Part shown: positions 28,201 through 37,640 of the stretch, piece after piece
Layout: every line of letters starts with the position of its first letter
How positions within the stretch are numbered: position 1 is the stretch's first letter
Assembly: GCA_007844125.1 (NCBI GenBank)
Contig: CM017558.1
Span: forward strand, 56,645,308 to 56,709,307
Length of the DNA: 64,000 nt
Reading direction: 5' to 3'
From: Sinonovacula constricta
Lineage: Eukaryota; Mollusca; Bivalvia; Cardiida; Solecurtidae
Notes under the pieces: generated by a model
What the model was told of the DNA's origin: nothing
Databases searched by the model: none
Seen by the model: only the letters and a program-made list of their open reading frames with translations
Position numbers and translations under genes: made by a program

Positions 28201-31200
28201 GTTCAAACATTAACATGTACTGATAGACAAATATACAAGTTAACCGCCATCCCATTCTGATGTATTAGATCGTCAAACATTGGTTTAAAGCATCATCACG
28301 AAGTGTGAAACTGTTATTGGCAATGTATAAGATACAAATGTACAATCATATCGAGTGTTTAACATAATGTTTTATTGGAATATACAGCAACTAGGCTTGT
28401 GATTACAGTACTGATGTCAGTTCGTATTATACAATGCCCGGAGATTTCCAGATGCTATATTTTGGAAATAAGTTCTTGAATATAATAACAACGTTTTAGT
28501 GCAAATACGTTAACAATAACTCTGTCTTCCCAGGGTGTGATAATGGAACCTACGGAATCAGCTGTAATCGAAAGTGTGGTCACTGCAAGGATGGACGGTC
28601 TTGTGATGGAGTGACAGGAAAGTGTTCGACTGGCTGCGGTCAGGGATACACGGGGACCACTTGCAAACAGGGTAAGCTATCATTATGTTTTATTTATGAA
28701 AAACGTTTTTTTTTTTCTGCGTTATCTTTATTTTAAAGTATGGAATTAAAGAATAACTCATTGGTTCGTACAATGCTTGCTTTTATACAAAGTGTGTTTT
28801 TTTCTTGCTCAGATAAACATGTCCTGTACTGATGATAAACAATGCATCATAAAAGCACGGCGAAAATCTTAAGAACGCTATCACACAATAAATGTAAAGT
28901 TGCTGCAACCATATATGTTACTACAGATTAAATAAGTGTTATACTCGTATATTAGTAAACGGAGTGGTCTCACTGACGATTACAACATTGTGAGCAATGT
29001 CATTCTGTAAAACTGTCATGTGACTATTTACAAACATATTCAGTATTGGTATAGATATTATTTACCCGATAAAATGTACATTGTTGAAAATATTTTACTA
29101 GGTATATGTTAATAACATAAGCAAAATAATTTCTTATCTTTAAATTTAATAATACCATCTGCTTAAGTGTGTATTGAAACAGTGATCAATAAATACTATA
29201 AGTTGGAAAATTAGATAATATGTCTATCGACATAGTTAAAAGACGAAATTATGTCTGTATTTATAAATATGTTGTTTAGTGGTTAAGATGAATGAAGTGG
29301 AGGTGGAGTTAGAGCAGAGACGAGAAAGTTGCGGAGACAAAGAGAATTGAAGTAGAGGTAAAGTGGTAAAGTGGGTTGATTTATTGGTTGGTCAGGAATT
29401 GTTTTACGAAGATTAAATAAATGTCTACACAGTGTAAACAAAAAGATTATTATTTGCGAGGGAAAGGTTGCCGCTAAGTAATGAATCGCATTTTTAAGGG
29501 TAAAATCTGAGTGTAATACGCAAAAATGAATTCTTTGATCAGTATAAAGTATACAGTTAAAGAAGTGTTCAATGGTCTCCAGAAAATAACAGTGTGTACA
29601 AAGGTAATGACGTATGGTGTGGTTCGCAATATAAATTAAAGTCAATGCAGTTATTGCGTAATCTGGAGTGCATAACTTACACAAATCGTGATCCTTGGTA
29701 AAATGAGGCGGTACTATCCTTAGTGTGAATGTTGTCTGCAAAAATATATATTTTAATCCAGATTTGATTGAGTTCTGTTATCGGCGGTGGTAATGAGTTT
29801 CAAATATCAATAGCAGAAGGAACAAAGAAGTTTGCGATAAATGAGGTACGCCTGCTAATGTTCGCAATATCCGTACGGTTTCTAAAATTGTCTGGGATAT
29901 CCTAGGATCTAGGACAGAGCACACCCAGATAATCAGGAACCATGTTATTCTTTTCTTTTAAAAGTTAACATAAGCTTTGGTATTCATTCGCTTTAAGTTA
30001 AGCAGTCAAGTTCTTTATACAGTTTTTGTAAACTTACTGAACATATTGTGCCGGCTTCAATTCTACCAGCTTCAAATTTAATCTTTTCTAACCATCATTT
30101 TAATAAAAGGTAAAACTGTTTCAAACTACGGAAGCATTTTCTAGTATTGGCCTTAAAAAGAAATGAAATGTTTATTTCCTTTTCATCTTAAATTTAAGTT
30201 TTCTTAAGATGTCTCATGATTTAGACGCTGATGATATTATGCTGTTTATATGAGAGGGCCAATTACAGTAACTACTAAGCGTTACACTGAAGTGTTTATG
30301 TGAATACGGAAAGAGTTGTTTTGCAGAAAGAAAAGACTGGATGGTCTTGATTATCGAAAAAAGGAATTATTTTTTCGAGATTAAACTGTATTAACCATTG
30401 TTGAGACCATTTTGTAATTAATCTAAAGCCATCGTTTAGAATGTTTTGCAGCTCTAAAATATTTGAAGATGTGTCGTCAGCAAACAATCTAACTAACAGC
30501 TCAATAGCTATTCAGCATTATCATAGATGCCGAATAATAGAAGTTCGAGAACAGGCCCTTGTGGAACTCAAGCGACCAAGCTTTTTGGTCAAGAGTGGGA
30601 CTGACAAATAATAAATAACAATAAATCGCTGTTCCCTATTACTTAAGTAGCTTGAAAACCATTTGAGAAAATAACCTTCAATTTCGCACTTGCGAAGTTT
30701 GAATATATGATCTCTAAGCCTGCTTGCTTATAATATATTACCTTATTTCCAAGTAAGCGATTAAAAACATGTTTGTAAAGACAGCGTGTCATAAGTTTAC
30801 TTAGACAACTTAAAAGAGAAATATGACGGTAATTGTGAGGACAGATGTTGTCTCCTTTCTTAAAAAGCGGTAAGACCAAGGCAGATTTCCATGTCGCATG
30901 GAAGACTCCCCTGACCAATGACATGTTAAATAGGATCGATAGAGCTAGTACAATGGTGTTCTTTGTGTATTAGAAGCCTATTATATATAGTACTTAGACT
31001 TACGGATTTGTTTATTTCTAAAAAACAAATAATGTCTTCGATCTCTGATCTTTAAACAGATGTCGAGCTTGTAATTACATATCTATTCAAAGTGGGGCAA
31101 ATGCGTATTGTTACGGCACCCGGGGTGATGTTGTTTTATTGGTTGGACTCCAGCTTAATTTATATTGAGGAATAAATAGTAATACGTATATTAATTCACT

Positions 31201-34200
31201 AATTTACGGATATTTCTTCATAAACACACAAATAAATAGACGCTGCGAAAATTCTGCGTTCACGTATTAAATCACGCGGCCACCATTTACAAACATAATA
31301 ACAAATATTTTATATAAATTCCCCTAACGTTAGGAACAGTAAGAGTTTAATTCATCTTTTTTGCTTAAAATCTTCGACCTAACCCTAAAAATACTATTCG
31401 CTATAATAACAGCAAAAAATAATACGTATTTCCCAATTTGAAATATTTATCTGCTTATTTAACTTATCCCTTGAATTGAATACAAATAAATATTTAACAA
31501 AAAAAATGAAATATAAATCAAACTCTGCTAAGTGCTGGAGTCCCCGACTGAGGAAACTCACGGCTATTTATACTGATCCCAGTGCACCAGAAAATCTTGT
31601 GCATCACCCGGAATTCTTGTGCATGCTACAGAAAATCTTGTGCATTCACTAGAAAATCTTGTGCAGAATAGAATGCACAAGAAAATTGTGTGCAAAATAG
31701 AATGAACAAGAAATTCATGTGCAAAAGATAAAGTGCCCTGTAAGAAGTATTTTACAATGAATTAAAACACATACCGCAGAGAGAACTTACTGCAAAAAAT
31801 GGCTACCCTGTCAAGGTTGCTCGTCTGCTCAGACAATAAAAAAAGAAATATCCTATATAACAATTTCTTCACAAAACATTTAGTGATTTTTAGGGCATAA
31901 CAAAGTGTCTGCACAACTTATTTCATGGATCCGGAGGATATAGGACCACTTACATAGGAATAATTATGATGAAAACAAAGGAATTCGCAGAAACTAATGA
32001 CATTCGAAGTAAGATGCAGCTGGTTAGAAAGAATGTAGCTAAATCACATGTATCGGATTGGTTGTTCTGTCTAATGAACACGAGCAGCAATCTCCATCCT
32101 TGTGTTTATGCTAATCCCCAGCTATTAAACTTTATGTGTAATTTCAATGTAAGTAAAACTAATATTTATGAAAGAAAACAATATTTGTTTTAACACAGCT
32201 AATCCTGGGGCCTTACAGTATAGAAGTATTAAAGTTAGAAACAGAACAGACGTAGTCGTTTGGGCAAATTGCTTTTTTTGAATCAGCGAAGTAAATAATT
32301 TTGTTCTTTGTCATAAGTAGATCTTTTCAGAACTGGTACAGACTCGCAAGTTATTAAATAAACCATAATAGCATTTACACATTTCCAAAAACTATTAACA
32401 TTAGTTATGTACTATCTTCTTCTTTTTTTTGTGTATCTTTGAGATAAATGGACACTTTGCAAATTGTTTTAAATTGTTCACCTTGTTTTTTTATCTTTAT
32501 TTTTTTGTTTTTGAGCCAGCTAGTATTATTTGGATTCCTTAACATAATTCGTCTTCGACAGTCCCTATATTTTGTATAACGCAATCAAACTTTTCTATTG
32601 GAGCACTGTGTGTTATTGCAACGTAGCTGAACAATTATAAATGTATCTCTACGATCGCAAATGCTACTTTCGACTTCGAAACAGAATTAAAGAGAATTTA
32701 ACGAGTTTTAAAGACAGGGACATCAAATGGGATATATTAGTGTTGCAGTGTGAGTTGTGGATTCATATATTACAATTAATAGATTATTAACCAGAATGAA
32801 ATTATATATTGGTGTTGTAATGTTCCTGCCGATCAAAGGTATTTTTCATGTTGAAATAAGCGCCGGTAAAACTTGATTGTCATATGTGCGTAAGAATAAG
32901 TCAAGAAAACACGTGTCAGTTTACTACTTTTAAGATTAATGTTCAGCAAACCAATGTCACGATACTGACGACTGAAGTGTGTTGTTCACGGATATCAGAT
33001 AAATCATAATATTGACGAATGTTGACGTAAAAAGGTAAAAACATAAATTAAAAATATAAAAGAGACATGAAACAATATAATGGAGATATATATCAAGTAT
33101 TATATCGTCGGATGGCAACTTTATAATGAAAACTCGGCACCATATAATATTTCAAATGTACAACCGACCAAAACAGAAACATCAATTATTGTCACACAAT
33201 TTTCAAAAACAAATGTTTTGATACGTTTTCTGCAATAACAGTCATACTATGAAGATTGAAAAAAAATACAGTTACAACTTTTTGTGATTTGCAACCACAG
33301 AAGCTGTGGAGAAATATAGTTTAACATATTTTTATGAAAGTCAGGTTTCAATGATTATTCTGTTCTTTTTATATTTTATAACCAAAGGGGTTGGGCATTT
33401 TTATTTTATTTATTGTATTTCACAATAATGTACATGTAAATTAATTATAGATTGAACTTGCCATATTCCATCGAAACATATAAAAATATTAAAACAATTG
33501 AGCAGGATCGGCAGAACGTATGATATTAATACTAATGTCTTGGCATGAACAGGATGCTACAATTATTTACTCTTCTCTGGTAATTTCTTTCTTGATTCAA
33601 AAAGTTAATTTCATTAACTATGAACGTTTTTTGTAGGTCTTCTAATCGAAATAATACCTATCTCTCTTCTAAACACTATGTGGACATTATTTTTCAATGA
33701 CGTCACTACTTTCGTCATAACTTGTCAAACAAAACGTTAGCGCTTGGACACTGGTCGGGTTTGCTCTTATTGTTAAATGACTCATCACGGATTTGTTTTC
33801 ACTTTTACATTTGGTGTGCATGTGAATACCTTGGTCCTGTTGTTGTTGTTTTTTCAATTTTTGGAAAGTGCAATGCTCATAGGTCTTTGTCTTATATATT
33901 CTTATTGGAAATAAGTATTAATTTAAAGAACATTTCTAATTAAGTAGGTCTTAGGTAATTTGATATTCTAAAATATATGAAAGCTACTTTTGAACGGTGT
34001 TTAAAAGAAAACATGTAGAAGTTCCAACGAGAATCTGGTCAAAGTAAAACAATCAATTCATGAACAGGGTTCTTAAACAATATACAGTCAACTCTCGTTA
34101 TCTCAAAATCGGTTATCTCAAATTTCCGGTTATGTCAAACTGTTTTCTACGGTCCCGTTTTTTTCCCTATAGTTTCTATATAGTTCGACTCCGCTTAACT

Positions 34201-36886
34201 CAAATTCGGATATGTCAAATTATCGGATATCTCAAACTAAATTCTTTGTCCCCACACGTATAAAACTGTTGAAATCAGTTGGTCTATCTCAAACTTCAAA
34301 TTGCTATAAGATGTAAATCGGCAACAATAGTGATTTTCACACCTACCGTGAAACTCGCGAAGATTTGGGCGCGAGTTTTATCGCCAATTATCGGCAATCA
34401 GGATTTCACATAATTTAGAGAAGAGGTTAATCGATTATTATTTAATTAGCTGATTTAATGAACAACAATTTCGTTAATCTTTTAACGCTGATTAAAGTGT
34501 TTCAGTTTGTACTTGTTGTTGTAAATGTTTTTGAGAACTTGCAGGTATCAGCTTTAGGTATACAAAATTAGGCCATGCACTTACGACGACGCAACAACCT
34601 ACAATAAAAAGAAGAATATTAAATTACATCTAATAACACTTTAAACATGCAAAACCACACAAACTTGCAGAAACTTAGTTTACAGTGGCAGATATAACAA
34701 GGAATTTCAGTCATTACCAGTCATCGTGTAGCAGGTAAGATTTTTAATATTTACACAAACTATCCTTAAATTCGGATATCTCAAACTTCGGATATCTCAA
34801 ACTATTTTCTACGGTCCCTTGAAATTTGAGATAACGAGAGTTGACTGTAGTAGTGTGGTACTAAACAGGTCCCACGAGTATACGTTTCGTTTATTACAAA
34901 ATTAATATCATAAAACATTAAATCTGATCAACGAAATGGAAAGAAGGTAAAACATTCCTGTTTTCATTTCAGAATGTTCGTCTTTTACATTCGGTATTAA
35001 TTGTTCCCAGTCTTGTGGTCAATGCGCCAGAAACGAAACATGTAACAATATTGACGGGACATGCGCACATGGGTGTAGAGGGGACTTCGTGGATGACCTT
35101 TGTCAAACAAGGGAGCAAGGTTATTTAAACTGTTCAATTAACACCTTTTAAAATATTAATCAGAATTATATTGGTGTGTGATTGCTTTGTACTTTCATAA
35201 ATTTCATTCTTTGTTTCGAATTTCAAATATTTACTTTTCATTCTTTTTTTTCTTTTTTTTCTTTTTTTGTTTTGTTTTAGTTTTTGTTTTTCTTTATTCT
35301 TTTTTTTATTTTTTGGCTTTATTGAAAATTCTTATTAACTACTCTTCATTCCAAATATACGTAGCAAGGTCAAAAAGTGAAGACACAAAAATGGTCCGAT
35401 CCGATATAACAGCTGGAGTAATAGGAGCTGTAATAGGTGCTGTCATGTCGATGTGTATAGCTATTGCCGTGGTCCTGGTACGACAAAAGGAACTGTGCAA
35501 GTAAGTTCGTGTTCGTGTTACTGAAGAGCATTTAACATTATTAGAAATGTTAATCACATACAAAAGCAATTTTCAATAAATTTGATTTCCGAAGATAAAT
35601 TCAAACTTTCTAAAAATAACCAATCCGAACTTATTGTAGAATTAAGCGTTTTGGAGTTCGTATTCCACAAAGATCATCTCACATCATGAAAATACTGCCT
35701 GCAATTTTGTTCAGATTACTCTTTATGTAGGCAGCGACAAATGTTACATAAACATTAAGCCGTTCTTAAATAAGAAGGGATTTTCTAACATGTTTTGTTA
35801 CATAAGTTGCGCTTAGTCCATGACAAATTCAGCATACGTTTAAAAAGAAAAGAACTCTCGTGCTGTACATATGTATGAACGTACAGATTAAACGTAAAAT
35901 GATAGACAATGAGATAACACAAGTACAGAACAAGTGCATAATCTATAACATGACATCTAGACAGCCTGCAATGGTACCACGTTCAAAAGTTCAGGGAGGT
36001 AAGTAGGTAGGTATGTATGTATGTAGGTAGGTAGGTAGGTAGGTAGGTAGGTAGGTAGAAAGGTAGAAAGGTAGAAAGGTAGGTGGGTGGGTAGGTAGGT
36101 AGGCAGGCAGGCAGGAAGGGGAGGGAGGGATGCAGGCAGGCAGGCAGGCAGGCAGACTAGATGGATAGATAGATGGATGGATGGATGGATGGATGGATGG
36201 ATGGACGGACGGACGGACGGACGGACGGATTGGGGGTAGGTAGGTAGGCAGACAGACAGACAGACAGACAGGCAGGCAGGCAGACAGACAGACAGACAGG
36301 CAGGCAGGCAGGCAGGCAGACAGACAGACAGACAGATAAATAGATATGAGTTTATTATTTTGATTTTTATCATTTTAATAGAAAGGATCATACATACGAA
36401 GAACCACAGTTTCCTGCACAGGAATCCGTGTACTCCACTGTAGACGATGCTTGTCATCATAGTAAGTATCGTTATACTGTGACATTCCAATTTGTTTAGG
36501 AAGACTTAATACACATCCCTGGCCAGGACCACCAACGATATGAAAGTATGCTAAGAGTAATGCATGCCCTCACTTACGAAACAAAAGAGTTTAGATTCCA
36601 CTTTTAAAGGACCACGGGCTTAATATGATAATTATGTGAACAGTTTATATCCTTTTTAACAAGTGGATCCACGAAACGTTATTTTAACATTTTAACAATC
36701 TGCAAAACTAAATGCGATAAACAAAGGAATAGGACAATCTTGAGCTAGGCATTAAATAAAAAGAGCAATAGCCATGAAACAAAAGTCGTCAAGGAAATAA
36801 AATAAATACCTGAATTATACTTTTCAGGCAATGTGAACACCACTGATAGACGGCTATATGTAAATGTTACCGCAGATCCAAGTTAA
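15083..36886 (+). CDS. Gene A: lectin-like/EGF transmembrane receptor (11 coding exons, ~565 aa)
   Basis: Joined exons 15083-15158, 15380-15610, 19769-19996, 20225-20461, 24959-25180, 27916-28059, 28534-28671, 34973-35119, 35365-35500, 36382-36461 and 36828-36886 give an open frame of 1698 nt including the stop. Domain order: signal peptide 1-24; F-type-lectin-like (FTP/discoidin fold) domain 1 at 26-178; domain 2 at 179-331; three 8-cysteine SREC/MEGF10-type EGF modules at 332-474; membrane helix about 489-513 with small-residue GxxxG-like spacing; tail 514-565 with Tyr525 (YEEP), Tyr537 (SVYSTV) and Tyr557 (YVNV). Introns 1-8 are all phase 1. The layout suggests a type I surface receptor that binds glycans or proteins outside and signals through phosphotyrosine inside. 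The receptor role is inferred from domains. I know of no named homologue with exactly this architecture. All splice sites are GT-AG. Confidence 0.8.
15380..15610 (+). CDS. Gene A exon 2 (lectin-like domain 1, first half)
   Basis: 231 nt, phase 1 at both ends (acceptor TTGCAG, donor GTAAAA). It codes [21 protein letters not shown], then [16 protein letters not shown] and GRTD, the order seen in F-type lectin/FTP domains (N.A..KP...SST, A.DG, C.HT, NPWW.VDL, RxD). NFT and NGS are possible N-glycosylation sites. The usual His of the fucose motif is Ser69. The RTD is residues 97-99. Confidence 0.82.
16290..17830 (+). mobile_element. Dead LINE (non-LTR retrotransposon), interrupted by a SINE
   Basis: Interrupted translation shows LINE reverse-transcriptase words: a [15 protein letters not shown] block, then [14 protein letters not shown] (the AFD box), a YADDTLP-like stretch near 16755-16780 and a C-terminal [13 protein letters not shown] region. 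The end, near 17290-17385 ([18 protein letters not shown]), resumes after the SINE as [18 protein letters not shown]. Many stops and frameshifts are present. It lies sense-oriented in gene A intron 2. CR1/Jockey-like is my best guess at the clade. Confidence 0.7.
17392..17705 (+). repeat. tRNA-derived SINE (family II, copy 1) nested in the LINE
   Basis: The B box GGGTTCGATACC is clear, preceded by an A-box-like stretch. A conserved body (CAAAGTCGTTAAAATGGTAG, TGTCAGGATAATGTGACTG, CAGCACTATATCTGCTT) ends in AAATAAACAAACA. The body is shared with 18422-18700. Likely target duplication: ATCATTTAT (17383-17391) and ATCATTCAT (17706-17714), 8 of 9 identical. A conserved central block in several copies fits the molluscan SINEs with shared core domains. 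Confidence 0.8.
18182..18247. repeat. (CA)n microsatellite
   Basis: CA dinucleotide tract with one interruption near its start. Confidence 0.9.
18422..18700 (+). repeat. tRNA-derived SINE (family II, copy 2)
   Basis: Same B box (GGGTTCGACTCC) and body as the copy at 17392-17705, with an AATAAACAAACA tail. It is flanked by a perfect 12-bp duplication AACTTAAAGCGA at 18410-18421 and 18701-18712, taken as the target-site duplication. Part of that word also resembles the SINE 5' end, so the exact start is uncertain. Confidence 0.8.
19138..19234. repeat. (CT)n microsatellite
   Basis: CT tract with a few C/T interruptions at its left end. The open frames through it are leucine-serine repeats and not genes. 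Confidence 0.9.
19473..19530 (-). repeat. Possible small Penelope-like 3' fragment
   Basis: GGAACGGTCAGTCGACAAAA matches the tail block of the element at 2757-3552 (GAACGGTCAGTCGGCAAAAG). The match is short, so chance similarity cannot be excluded. Confidence 0.35.
19769..19996 (+). CDS. Gene A exon 3 (lectin-like domain 1, second half)
   Basis: 228 nt, phase 1 to 1 (acceptor TTACAG, donor GTAAGT). It codes [29 protein letters not shown] and [11 protein letters not shown]. The last word corresponds to the conserved terminal 'YLTLCEVEVY' strand of FTP domains. NGS is a possible N-glycosylation site. Confidence 0.8.
20225..20461 (+). CDS. Gene A exon 4 (lectin-like domain 2, first half)
   Basis: 237 nt, phase 1 to 1 (acceptor TTGCAG, donor GTAGGC). 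It codes [39 protein letters not shown] and GRID. Ser223 lies exactly 26 residues before Arg250, the spacing of the F-type lectin H-x26-RxD motif. The His is therefore replaced by Ser while the RxD remains. Confidence 0.82.
20484..21036 (+). repeat. Recent 275-bp tandem duplication in gene A intron 4
   Basis: 20484-20758 and 20762-21036 are identical except for one base near 20628 (GGACTCC versus GGAATCC). The offset is 278 bp. A diverged third copy lies at about 23640-23790. Confidence 0.95.
21040..24958. other. Remainder of gene A intron 4
   Basis: No exon found. 23640-23790 contains the diverged relative of the 275-bp repeat (shared words TAGTTATTTTTA.AATAAG, TGACC.CTTACT.TTGAGATAA.GTTAT). 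Otherwise nothing recognised. Confidence 0.5.
24959..25180 (+). CDS. Gene A exon 5 (lectin-like domain 2, second half)
   Basis: 222 nt, phase 1 to 1 (acceptor TTTCAG, donor GTAATG). It codes [27 protein letters not shown] and [14 protein letters not shown], the closing strand of an FTP domain. Paralogous to gene B exon 5 at about two-thirds of residues by eye. Confidence 0.82.
25605..25690 (-). mobile_element. Penelope-like element, extreme 3' end
   Basis: TAGGTAAATAAGAAAAAGTCC followed by CCACAGATATTTAAATC and GTAGACAAA matches the terminal ~85 bp of the copies at 2757 and 59675-59760. It is severely 5' truncated. Confidence 0.7.
26736..26805 (+). repeat. tRNA-like sequence (SINE head or tRNA pseudogene)
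   Basis: A-box-like TGGTGTAGTGGAAAG and B-box-like TGCGATTCCGA are spaced as in a tRNA. The acceptor stem does not pair convincingly, and no SINE body was identified after it. Confidence 0.35.
27916..28059 (+). CDS. Gene A exon 6 (EGF module 1)
   Basis: 144 nt, phase 1 to 1 (acceptor TCACAG, donor GTAGGT). It codes an 8-cysteine module: [27 protein letters not shown] and PGYTGDKC. This is the pattern of SREC/MEGF10/Draper-type EGF repeats. Confidence 0.85.
28534..28671 (+). CDS. Gene A exon 7 (EGF module 2)
   Basis: 138 nt, phase 1 to 1 (acceptor TCCCAG, donor GTAAGC). [23 protein letters not shown] and GYTGTTC form a second 8-cysteine module very close to exon 6, which suggests exon duplication. 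Confidence 0.85.
29283..30930 (-). mobile_element. Degenerate LINE, antisense in gene A intron 7
   Basis: On the - strand, about 30924-30643 reads [15 protein letters not shown] and [15 protein letters not shown], a classic LINE reverse-transcriptase entry. About 30487-30296 reads MFADDTSSN and [10 protein letters not shown], the catalytic FADD box. About 29741-29283 codes a cysteine/histidine-rich C-terminus ([20 protein letters not shown]). Frameshifts separate these parts. A non-LTR retrotransposon of CR1/Jockey type is likely; it is inactive. Confidence 0.75.
31118..31930. repeat. Unclassified repeat-like region with GAAAATCTTGTGCA array
   Basis: It starts with TGTTACGGCACCCGGGG, which resembles some gypsy LTR starts, and includes an inverted pair GGACTCCAGC (about 31146) and GCTGGAGTCC (about 31539). 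31582-31727 holds three exact copies of AGAAAATCTTGTGCA, degenerate ones, and inverted versions. The LTR idea is unproven because no second LTR, primer site or end was found. Confidence 0.35.
31931..34084. other. Gene A intron 7, right part
   Basis: No exon or element recognised; AT-rich. Confidence 0.4.
34085..34847. mobile_element. Pogo/mariner-type MITE (763 bp)
   Basis: Terminal inverted repeats CAGTCAACTCTCGTTATCTC and their complement (GAGATAACGAGAGTTGACTG) are flanked by TA on both sides (34083-34084 and 34848-34849), the duplication expected of the Tc1/mariner/pogo superfamily. Inside, GGATATCTCAAAC-type words repeat near both ends. No transposase frame is visible. It lies 125 bp upstream of gene A exon 8. 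Confidence 0.85.
34973..35119 (+). CDS. Gene A exon 8 (EGF module 3)
   Basis: Acceptor TTTCAG. It codes [28 protein letters not shown] and DLCQT. Where gene B has ACAA/GTGAGG, gene A reads ACAAGGGAGC, so the ancestral donor GT is lost. The next GT that keeps phase 1 is nine bases later (CAAG/GTTATT), adding three residues, R-E-Q. The exon end at 35119 is my choice on frame grounds. Confidence 0.7.
35365..35500 (+). CDS. Gene A exon 9 (transmembrane segment)
   Basis: 136 nt, phase 1 to phase 2 (acceptor ACGTAG, donor GTAAGT). It codes a short stalk ([13 protein letters not shown]), then the helix [13 protein letters not shown] continuing through CIAIAVVLV, then RQKELC. Basic residues on the inner side fit a type I orientation. 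The helix is almost unchanged in gene B. Confidence 0.85.
35995..36341. repeat. Tetranucleotide repeat patchwork (GGTA/GGCA/GGAT/GGAC)
   Basis: About 350 bp of GTAG, GCAG, GATG, GACG and GACA repeats, purine-rich on the + strand, ending 40 bp before exon 10. The 177-residue open frame on the - strand is a by-product. Gene B has no such array at the matching place. Confidence 0.95.
36382..36461 (+). CDS. Gene A exon 10 (tyrosine-motif tail)
   Basis: 80 nt, phase 2 to 1 (acceptor TAATAG, donor GTAAGT). It codes [13 protein letters not shown] and [13 protein letters not shown]. Tyr525 is in YxxP and Tyr537 in S-x-Y-x-x-V, which fits the ITIM consensus. The two tyrosines are 12 residues apart, within ITAM spacing, though Pro replaces Leu/Ile at +3 of the first. 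Confidence 0.8.
36828..36886 (+). CDS. Gene A exon 11 (tail end, YVNV motif, stop)
   Basis: Acceptor TTTCAG. It codes [18 protein letters not shown], then TAA at 36884-36886. YVNV matches the Y-x-N Grb2-SH2 recognition pattern. Gene B preserves TDRRHYVNVTADLS. Confidence 0.78.
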
Positions 36887-36984
36887 CACATCCCTGGTCT
36901 GTCACTAAGATCGGTGTGTACTGTGTTGTTTGTACTTGCGCAGTATTGTAATAATATCCTCTCTGTTTGTAAAAAGTGTCTAAG

Positions 36985-36990
36985 ATTAAA
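36985..36990 (+). other. Polyadenylation signal, gene A (ATTAAA)
   Basis: ATTAAA about 100 nt after the stop, in a block conserved in gene B (GAGATTAAACATA at 60203). A variant but common signal. Confidence 0.5.
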
Positions 36991-37640
36991 CATATTTAGC
37001 ATCGTGTTGTTGTTGCTTTTAGAAATTATGTTCCTTGCTTCCTATATGTTTCTGTAAATTCAAGGTATCAAAAGCGGTCCTCATTTATGTTATACACAAA
37101 CATAATAAGAACTTACCTTACGCGACAATCAAACGTTACTATTGCCATATATACGTGTCTGATGTTTGGGGTTTTTGGTTGAAATATTATCCTCATAATC
37201 AGAGAAAATAGAAGGTATACACATATGTACTATTATATGGAAGAATTATTCTCATAAAAGGTGATCCCTGAGGTTTGTTTATTCACGACTTGTTAAAGGT
37301 GTTGTTCGGCAGTTTTCCTTTATAATAGACATGTAACAATATCTTATCCTTGTTTGAGTTAATTTGGTCGAAAAGACGCGATAAGAATCTTTGAACATTT
37401 TAAGACAGTACTATTCGTAAAATTCACTCTAGTAGTTCATTCTTTTCAAATCTATAAAAAAGCATGATAGTGATATCTACTTAAATAGATAGCGATATCA
37501 GAGTGGATTACTCGCTTGATGTTATACCGAGATCTCAAAAGTAACTGATCGCCGGGTTTTCTTTATTAAAAAATAGCTAATTGTGGAGCGTGGCTCTGAT
37601 AGGAGATAAAACGTTTATAATGACGATTGGACTGTTATGG
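36991..37640 (+). other. 3' flank shared with gene B
   Basis: Aligns by eye with about 60215-60890 (for example TTGCCATATATACGT.TCTGATGT and GATAGCGATATCAGAGTGGATTACTC), so the duplicated unit extends past the transcript end. No coding content seen. Confidence 0.65.

Noticed and set aside
29283..29741. 152-residue frame as a host gene
   Set aside because: Position, orientation and Cys/His pattern place it as the C-terminus of the antisense LINE.
31590..31730. CRISPR-like array
   Set aside because: The spacing is irregular, copies are inverted as well as direct, and this is animal nuclear DNA; there are no cas genes.
31118..31800. Solo gypsy LTR
   Set aside because: Only the TGTTACGG start is suggestive; no matching end, target duplication or second copy could be found in the window.
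35957..36490. 177-residue open frame on the - strand with [13 protein letters not shown] repeats
   Set aside because: It is the reverse reading of the tetranucleotide array and also covers gene A exon 10 on the other strand.
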